Shown: positions 8,150-13,342 of the stretch, in pieces
Numbering within the stretch: position 1 is the stretch's first letter
How the letters are laid out: each line of letters opens with the position of its first letter
From: Chrysochromulina parva
Taxonomy: Eukaryota > Haptophyta > Prymnesiales > Chrysochromulinaceae
Direction: 5' to 3'
NCBI GenBank assembly: GCA_002887195.1
Contig: PJAB01001602.1
Span: 1-13,342, forward strand
DNA: 13,342 nucleotides
Program-made: the position numbers and the translations under genes
Notes under the pieces: model-generated
Seen by the model: only the letters and a program-made list of their open reading frames with translations
Database searches by the model: none
Told to the model about the DNA's origin: nothing

Positions 8150-9097
8150 CTACACTCGTTGGCGCACACGGATATCTGTGGCGCGCAGCCCGTGCCGTGT
8201 TCCTCCGTCAGCACCGCCACGGTCTAGTTCGCACGTGTAGGTGCCCGTATCGGCGTCATAGCCACGGATCACAGCACCCTCCCACACGTGCCAGCTCTCG
8301 CCCCGGAGCGGCTTCTCTTGGCCGTCGACGCAAACCTGCACTCGGCGCCCCTCGTAATGCTCACCCGCCGCCTTCGGCTCGTGGTCCAGCGAGGCCAGAT
8401 CCGAAGCTTCCACAAAGTACTTGAGCGCACCACCCTGGTCCAGGCGCACGGTAAACATGCCGCTGCACTCGTCGGCCTCCACTATGGTCGCCGGGGTCCA
8501 CGAGCCGTTGGTGCGCAGCACCTTGAACCGTTGGCCGACCGAGTGGGTTGCGCCTGTCGCAGCCGGTGCGGCCGCTGATGACGGCTGATGACGGCTGATG
8601 ACCGCTGATGACGGCGCCTCCTCATCGCCTCCTTTGGCTGTCAAGGTCTCCGGCTGCTCGGCAAAGGCGCCACCTGCAGCTTGCAGCTCAACGTCGATAG
8701 TATCTCCGTCGCCAACGCCCTCTGGGCACTCCACGGAGAAGGTGGCCGCGTTGTTGGGTGCCTCGATTAGGAACGTCTGGCCCGCCGAGATGCCGACCGG
8801 CACGGTGACGACCAGCTTGTGTGAGGACGGCACTTCGATGAGCATCGTGGGCTGAGCCGACTGGCCGGGCGGCACCGTGACGATGACTAAGCGATTGTCA
8901 GGCAAGGTGATCGTGAGCTCCTCGCCATCACGCGTGCCGGCGGCTAATGGCACCTCAAACACCTCCATGGCTGCCGAGGCCACCGCCATGGATCCAGCTG
9001 CAGCGGAGTGCCGTGAACGTGAACGCCCATCTTGAAGACAAGCATGCACGTCCGCCGGGTAGACGCAGCCGAGCTCGGTGGTTTTGTCGAGCGCCAT
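8150..9097 (-). CDS. Unknown protein with VTVPPG-type beta repeats and SH3/Tudor-like modules
   Basis: A 315-residue single-exon reading frame ending at TAG 8152-8150. I chose the Met at 9097 for its context (CAACCATGG); the frame extends to 9334, but that part overlaps the FMC1-like gene. Met codons at 8989 and 8968 are also possible and lie closer to the conserved part. Residues of about 60-140 contain repeated beta-type units: VTVPPGQSAQPTMLIEVP, VTVPVGISAGQTFLIEAP and FSVECPEGVGDGDTIDVEL. These recall the P-G-x-F/L-x-V-x-P repeats common in microalgal predicted proteins. Two SH3/Tudor-like segments follow: GQRFKVLRTNGSWTPATIVE with FTVRLDQGG, then YEGRRVQVCVDG with WEGAVIRGYDADTGTYTCEL. 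The function is unknown; methyl-lysine or protein binding is only a guess from the fold resemblance. A GCTGATGACG repeat at 8572-8613 encodes part of the linker between the repeats and the modules. Confidence 0.65.
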   Translation of the reverse strand: MALDKTTELGCVYPADVHACLQDGRSRSRHSAAAGSMAVASAAMEVFEVPLAAGTRDGEELTITLPDNRLVIVTVPPGQSAQPTMLIEVPSSHKLVVTVPVGISAGQTFLIEAPNNAATFSVECPEGVGDGDTIDVELQAAGGAFAEQPETLTAKGGDEEAPSSAVISRHQPSSAAAPAATGATHSVGQRFKVLRTNGSWTPATIVEADECSGMFTVRLDQGGALKYFVEASDLASLDHEPKAAGEHYEGRRVQVCVDGQEKPLRGESWHVWEGAVIRGYDADTGTYTCELDRGGADGGTRHGLRATDIRVRQRV

Positions 9098-9227
9098 GGT
9101 TGAAAGGCGGCCATTCACATCAACAACAGAGCCTCCAGGACGGAGCAAAGTCCGTGCTACTGTACAGTATTGCACGATCCCTGTCGAACCTACACGGGCG
9201 ATCTGGATATGTGAGGACTTCATGTGA
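9098..9227. promoter_or_regulatory. Putative divergent promoter with 12-bp palindrome
   Basis: A short interval between the minus-strand start at 9097 and the plus-strand start at 9228. It contains the perfect palindrome TACTGTACAGTA at 9158-9169. Its promoter function is inferred from the head-to-head arrangement; no TATA box is obvious. Confidence 0.4.
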
Positions 9228-9590
9228 ATGTCGATTTCGTCAGTATTTTTGTCGCATCGTCGTCGCCGCGCGTGCCTCGGTGCGCCGACACTCCGCCGCC
9301 GCCGTCGCATGACCGCCTCGCTCCGCTCGCTCATCCGCCTGGTGCCATGCCGTCTCCGATCCAGCGTGCTCGATTACGTGCGCCGGCACGCTCCGGATGC
9401 CAAGAGCGACGCGCTGTTCCGCGAGGTGCACTTTCTTTGGAGCACGCAGCGCCACCTGAAGCAGCTGAACGAAAAGTACTTTCCGCAGTCGGGCATGACG
9501 CAGGCGGAGGTGGTCGCGGCGACCGCGGCGCGTGTCGGCTTCCGCATGCCCAAGGCAGCCGACGAAGACGCCAGCAAGAAGCAGAAATGA
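9228..9590 (+). CDS. FMC1: FMC1-like mitochondrial protein (ATP synthase assembly factor type)
   Basis: 120 residues, or 93 from the second Met at 9309. The C-terminal half resembles FMC1/C7orf55-type LYR-superfamily proteins, which help assemble mitochondrial F1-ATPase: a predicted helix REVHFLWSTQRHLKQLNEKYFP, then AARVGFRMPK, corresponding to the conserved VGLKLP-type ending. The extra N-terminus from 9228 (many Arg, no acidic residues, e.g. FLSHRRRRACLG) looks like a mitochondrial presequence, so I kept that start. The 9309 start gives the usual compact family length, and neither ATG has a strong context. The TGA at 9588-9590 overlaps the ATG of PIG-T (ATGA), which is odd for a eukaryote. 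The similarity is short and judged by eye. Confidence 0.6.
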   Translation: MSISSVFLSHRRRRACLGAPTLRRRRRMTASLRSLIRLVPCRLRSSVLDYVRRHAPDAKSDALFREVHFLWSTQRHLKQLNEKYFPQSGMTQAEVVAATAARVGFRMPKAADEDASKKQK

Positions 9591-12437
9591 GCCCCGGCCT
9601 GCTGCTGCCGTTGCTGCTCATGAGTCCTGCGGCCGAGGCGGCCGAGGCCGCCTCGGCGGCGCAGGCGGCGCAGGCGGCGCAGGCGGCGAGGCGGCCGCGC
9701 GAGGAGTGGTTTGAAGAGGAGCTGACACTGCGCCCGCTGCATTCGGGCGGCCTGCTCCTCTACGCCAACCTGAGCGTCGCAATAGTGGGTCGCAACTGGC
9801 GGCAGCTGGAGCTCTTTCCTAATGCGGTCGCAGAGCTCCTTTTGGCAACGGACGCCGCGGAGGTGCACTTGTCGTTGAGCTCGGGACGCTGGTTGGAGGA
9901 GTGGGGCACGCCGCCCGAGCCTGCGCCCGCGGGCGCCGCCGCGTGGGCCTGGGTGCCGACCGCCAAAGGGCGCGAGAGCTGGCGGCTCGTGCTCGAGGCT
10001 CTGTCGTCGCTACTGTGCGCGCGGGGGGGGTGGCTGGCAGAGAGCGGCGAGTCAGGTGCGGAGAGCGGCGACGGCGAGGGCAGCGGCGACGGCGAGGGCA
10101 GCGGCGACGGCGAGGGCAGCGGCGCTAGCGAGAGCGGCGACGGCGGTGCGGGCGCCCGTTGCCCGGCGGCAGGGCGTGCCGCAGGCACTGTCCCCTCCGT
10201 CAAGGTTCATCCATACAGGCGTATGGAGTCGTCGGTGCGTGCGCTGCGCTCGATGAGGACCTCCTTAGGACCACATAGTGGCGCTAATGAGGACCTCATT
10301 AGGACCTCATTAGGACCGCATGGCGACGCTGGGGCGTCGGGGTCGGCGCGGCCCCATCCAAATAAGGCACCCGGTCGGATCCATCCTAATAAGGCAACCT
10401 GGCGGCTTTACCATGCGACAGATCCGCGCCAGGGGGTGTGCACCGAGAATGTGGGTAGCTGGCTCGGACTCTCGCCGTGTCATGACGTGGCGGGCGTGGG
10501 CGAGGTGCTGCGCAGTCGGGGAGTCGCTCACGAGGATGATGACGAACCGCGAGGCGCACACAGCGGCGGCGTCGGCGTCGGTGGCGGCGGCGGCGTCGGC
10601 GGCGGCGGCGTCGGCGGCGGCGGCGGCGCCAAGGAGCGCGAGCCCGGCGTGGGGCACTTTGTCGCGGACTCGCGCTTCACCTCGCTACGCTTCCGCCTCG
10701 TCACGGAATGCGCGCCCGACACGGCGCCCGACCGCCCCCAGACCGGCGCCGTGTCGGGCGCCGCGTCGGGCGCCGCGTCGGGCGCCGCGTCGCGGTGCCG
10801 CCCGCAGACCCGCCTCGCCCTCGGCTTGACGGCAGTGCTCCCAGGTCACGTAGAGACTGTGAACGTAGAGACTGTGAACGTGGCGTCCCATGCAGAGGCC
10901 ACGGGGGGCGGTGCGGCGGCAGGTTCGTCCAGCCTCGGCAAACCTCGGCATTCGATCGACTGGCTCTCGCGCGTTTTTGGAACGAACCGGTTGCATGCGG
11001 ACGTCGCACGAGGGCAGGGGCTTCATTCACAGGGGCTTCATTCACAGGGGCTTCATGCCTGCCCTCTCTCGCGCCATTCGGTGCTTCGTCTCGAACTTGC
11101 TGGTGCGACACCGACGGCGCATGAGGCTGCACTAGGCGCCATCTCCGCGGCCATCTCCGCGGCCGGGGTGCCGCCCTTGCGTGTCTGGCCGTCGGCCTAC
11201 GCGCCCGAGGGACAGCTGCACAGCGGTGGCCTGGTACGTGCCGAGTGGACGCTGCCGCCCCCCGCATGCAAGTGCTCACCACGGCGCCCTCCCCTCCCCA
11301 CAGGTACGTGCCGAGTGGACGCTGCCGCCGCCCCAAGCCGAGCCGATCAGCTTCGCATACACCGCGTGGCCTGCCGCGGCCCTCGGCGCGCATACTGCCC
11401 ATCACGGCGCGCACACTGCCCACCACGGCGCGCACACGGCCCACCACGGCGCGCCTACTGCCCATCACGGCGCGACTACTGCCCATCACGGCGCGCCAAC
11501 GGTCTCTTTGGGGCGGGCGGAGGGCCTGCCGGAGCCCATCTCGGCGCGCACTCCGGTCGGCATGCAACCGCCCGTCACGGCGCACCGTCCGGTCGGCATG
11601 TACGCGCCCATCACGGCGCGTCGTCTGGTCGCGGGCGATGGGGAACGGAAGAGCTCGCTACTGCTCGAGCTCACGTCGTCTTGGGCGCGGCCCGTGCGCG
11701 TCGACGTCGTTGATGAGCTCCCTCATTGGGTGCAACCCTACTGGCACACGCTGCGCTGCTGGCGTAACGGCACCTCAGTCGGCCTCGACGAGGCGCTCTC
11801 GAGATGGCGCATCGATCCCGCGTCCGCGCCCGCCCCGCCTCTGCCCAGGGCCATCGAACTCTATTCGGCCGACGCCGTGGCTACCCGTGCTCCGCATCAG
11901 TTCCGTTGGTCGGCAGACCTACCGACCGGGCCGACGAGTCTAGTGGTCGCGTTCGACATCCTCAAGCCCGTCCGACATATCGACTCGATGCTGGCAGATG
12001 CCTCGCGCGGTCTCGACATTGGGTCGGCCGCGGTGGCCTACAGCGAGGTTGCGTCAATTTCGTCATCGTCAATTTCGTCATCGTCCATTTCGTCATCGGC
12101 CGCGGTGGCCTACAGCGAGGTTGCGCGCGCTGCGGCCGGAGCGGCCGGAGCGCCCGACACGGCGCCGACGCCCGACGAGCCGCCGCCCGACACGGCGCCG
12201 CCGCAGCAGCAGATGCTGCTCTTCTCGAACGCGGTGGTTGTAATGCTCCCGATCGCGGACGACAGCATGCCATACAATGTGATCGCCGTCAGCTCGACGC
12301 TCATCGCTCTCTTCGTCGGCCAGATGTTCAACCTCTTGATGCGCCCGCTCACGGGGCGCGGGAAAGCCAAGGCGGAGCGGCGGGAGCGCCGTGTTGAGCG
12401 AGGACGAGGTGCGCCGCTCAAAACACGTTTTGTGTAA
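9587..12437 (+). CDS. PIGT: GPI transamidase subunit PIG-T (GPI16), two exons
   Basis: Core subunit of the ER-membrane GPI transamidase, which attaches GPI anchors to proteins. Exons 9587-11233 and 11304-12437 (phase 0 junction) give about 926 residues, against 578 in human. A signal peptide (MSPGLLLPLLLM) is followed by EEWFEEELTLRPLHSGGLLL, LFPNAVAELL and VHLSLSSGRW. GVCTENVGSWLGLSPC (Cys285, Cys298) matches the conserved CTEN...PC segment, whose first Cys in family knowledge pairs with the PIG-K protease. IDWLSRVFG and ACPLSRHSVL, then ELPHWVQPYWHTL, also match; DSMPYNVIAVSSTLIALF is the C-terminal membrane helix (about 872-895), followed by a basic tail. The extra length is low-complexity: GDGEGS, Gly runs, SGAA, VETVN, QGLHS, HTAHHGA and SISSS repeats, probably in lumenal loops. 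Some of these inserts might be unrecognised introns that happen to stay open. Confidence 0.92.
10064..10117 (+). repeat. 18-nt tandem repeat (GDGEGS x3) in PIG-T
   Basis: Three perfect AGCGGCGACGGCGAGGGC units, continued by a diverged fourth. They encode an acidic Gly/Ser linker between the N-terminal PIG-T block and the CTEN block. Confidence 0.9.
10251..10320 (+). repeat. ATGAGGACCTCATTAGGACC-type repeat in PIG-T exon 1
   Basis: Repeats of GAGGACCTC(C/A)TTAGGACC(A/G)CA encode SLGPH twice, plus an extra half unit. This segment is absent from typical PIG-T and is AT-richer than its surroundings. Confidence 0.7.
11234..11303 (+). other. PIG-T intron (70 nt) with perfect 26-nt exon duplication
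   Basis: Donor GTACGTGCC, acceptor CTCCCCTCCCCACAG. The first 26 nt of the intron (11234-11259) are identical to the first 26 nt of the downstream exon (11304-11329). The remaining 44 nt are unlike the USP introner core: a CTCAC branch-like site and a pyrimidine tract. Splicing is required to join the two PIG-T frames (GGL|VRAEWTLPPPQAEP) and is phase 0. Confidence 0.9.
11386..11493 (+). repeat. 21-nt tandem repeat (HTAHHGA x5) in PIG-T
   Basis: Five units of about CGCACACTGCCCACCACGG with drift in the last two, encoding a His-rich HTAHHGA heptad. It is followed by a separate degenerate repeat, PVGMxxPxTA, at about 11540-11625. Confidence 0.85.
12024..12125 (+). repeat. In-frame 72-nt segment: 30-bp direct repeat around three 15-mers in PIG-T
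   Basis: The 30-bp sequence at 12024-12053 (SAAVAYSEVA-coding) recurs exactly at 12096-12125. The 42 nt between are TCAATTTCGTCATCG-type 15-mers encoding SISSS repeats. The period is 72 nt, so the frame is kept. Confidence 0.9.
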
Positions 12438-13342
12438 CCGCCCGGCCGTGTCGTGTCTTGTAACGTTGTGAGTGTACGGCCAGCCGAGCGCGCGGGTCCC
12501 GGTCGCTGCCGCGCCACGGCACGGCACCGGCCGCGGGGACACTTGTGCGATCTTTGAAAATGAAAAGCAAAACCTCAGGAACGCAACGTCCAACGATCAC
12601 GCCAAACTGCCCTTTTGTCAGCAGGCTGTATCCCACTTCCCTCCGTCCATTGCGATAGCGGCCCCCGTGCTTGGGGGTCCGGACAAAGCGGAGGGGGGAG
12701 TGCGCGCGCGTTGTGTTTCACAGCCGTTGCAGCCTCTGTGGGAAAAAGAAGCACGTACAGACACACACCCCACCGGTGTCGGATCACTCCACTCCGGGTC
12801 ACAAGTGAAGCGAAAAATCACATCTTGGCGGCGTCGGACGCATCCGGCGGAATTGCGCGGCGCCAGCGCGCCCGACGTGTGGCCCATCGGCACCTTGAGG
12901 GGTCTTCTACTTTGAACGACGAGCGCGCGACGCGGCGTCATGTGCCTGGGGCGCGCACAACGAATTTGGTGATGAGGACGAGCAGTTGACTACCGGGGCA
13001 CGGCAACGCGCTAGGGCGACCGGAGCGGTGCGACGTCCGTACCCACCGTCGACGAGCGACTCGACGCGCTCGACCACGGCGCCGAGCGTCGCCTTCCCCA
13101 CGCCCATCCCCATGACTGCTGACGCGATGCTCGTTTCCACGTGATCTGGTGTCAAGACGTCCAGATGACGGCGAGCGGGACGTTCGAGCCGGAAGGAGCG
13201 GCTCCCTAACATCGGAGTGCGATGACTCTCCCTGGAATCGCCGCGGCTCTGCGGTCGGCGCATCGGGCCGTGTTCATGAGGCTTCTGGCAAGCTGTGACA
13301 GGTGCTCCAGCCGCTGGACGCTGGTTGAGTTGGTGGACGCTC
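12438..13342. other. Region downstream of PIG-T without a convincing gene
   Basis: Begins with the PIG-T 3' flank (an A-rich stretch near 12555-12580 stands out from the GC-rich surroundings). Open frames on both strands to 12990 overlap and show no motif. Beyond that the best candidate is the minus-strand frame 13263-12907, listed separately. A CACGTG hexamer is at about 13138. Confidence 0.4.
12907..13263 (-). CDS. Doubtful ORF or exon, unknown product
   Basis: 118 residues from an ATG at 13263. The middle (ETSIASAVMGMGVGK, then LGAVVERVESLVDGG) has GC-rich third positions and a helical, amphipathic look like real coding sequence. The two ends are Arg/Ser-rich and look random. It may be one exon of a gene reaching beyond the right edge, or chance. 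No family recognised. Confidence 0.2.
   Translation of the reverse strand: MRRPQSRGDSRESHRTPMLGSRSFRLERPARRHLDVLTPDHVETSIASAVMGMGVGKATLGAVVERVESLVDGGYGRRTAPVALARCRAPVVNCSSSSPNSLCAPQAHDAASRARRSK

Noticed and set aside
9098..9334. N-terminal extension of the beta-repeat/Tudor-like protein to 9334
   Set aside because: It would overlap the FMC1-like gene and has an Arg-rich, motif-free sequence; later Met codons have better contexts.
9224..9586. N-terminal extension of PIG-T in its own frame
   Set aside because: Begins at GTG, overlaps the FMC1-like gene and lacks conservation; the Met at 9587 starts a signal peptide.
10701..11585. 294-residue minus-strand ORF
   Set aside because: Antisense to PIG-T and spans its intron; Arg-rich with AVMGS repeats mirroring the PIG-T heptads.
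12472..12989. Overlapping plus- and minus-strand ORFs after PIG-T
   Set aside because: No motif, competing frames of similar length and mixed composition; likely 3' UTR and intergenic.

Overview
The window looks like a gene-dense, GC-rich nuclear region of a unicellular eukaryotic alga. Evidence: spliceosomal introns with GT...AG ends, a ubiquitin-specific protease, a GPI-transamidase subunit, and a Tudor-like protein with VTVPPG-type repeats as often seen in microalgal proteomes. A haptophyte (or pelagophyte) is my best guess from style alone; no marker fixes the taxon. I saw no rRNA, tRNA, CRISPR array or bacterial operon.

Layout. (1) 2-238 (+): C-terminal end of a membrane protein cut by the window edge. 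(2) 239-1377: no convincing gene; holds a TCTCAA microsatellite flanked by a direct repeat. (3) 1378-7248 (-): a ten-exon USP40/USP47-type deubiquitinase of about 1540 residues; its nine introns join in frame and nearly all carry copies of one short element. (4) 7249-7483: short divergent promoter. (5) 7484-7981 (+): small ORF starting MGCAAS, a likely acylated protein of unknown function. (6) 8150-9097 (-): unknown protein with beta-repeats and two SH3/Tudor-like modules. (7) 9098-9227: a second divergent promoter. (8) 9228-9590 (+): FMC1-like mitochondrial protein, whose stop overlaps the start of (9) 9587-12437 (+): PIG-T, the GPI-transamidase subunit, with one 70-nt intron. (10) 12438-13342: no convincing gene.

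The most interesting signal is how the introns are built. The USP introns are introner-like elements: a ~41-nt core, three copies of which are identical here, supplies the branch-site-like sequence and the 3' CAG. The 5' GT usually lies in a duplicated copy of the downstream exon (12 to 44 nt). The single PIG-T intron has unrelated internal sequence but the same plan, with a perfect 26-nt duplication. The same 'duplicated flank plus short repeated filler' pattern occurs inside a PIG-T exon (in frame, 72 nt) and between genes. Together these suggest ongoing intron gain through insertion or segmental duplication, with related sequence expanding into decamer and 20-mer arrays.

The genes are otherwise functionally unrelated (protein turnover, GPI anchoring, mitochondrial ATP synthase assembly), except that the FMC1-like and PIG-T frames overlap by ATGA, which suggests a dicistronic transcript.
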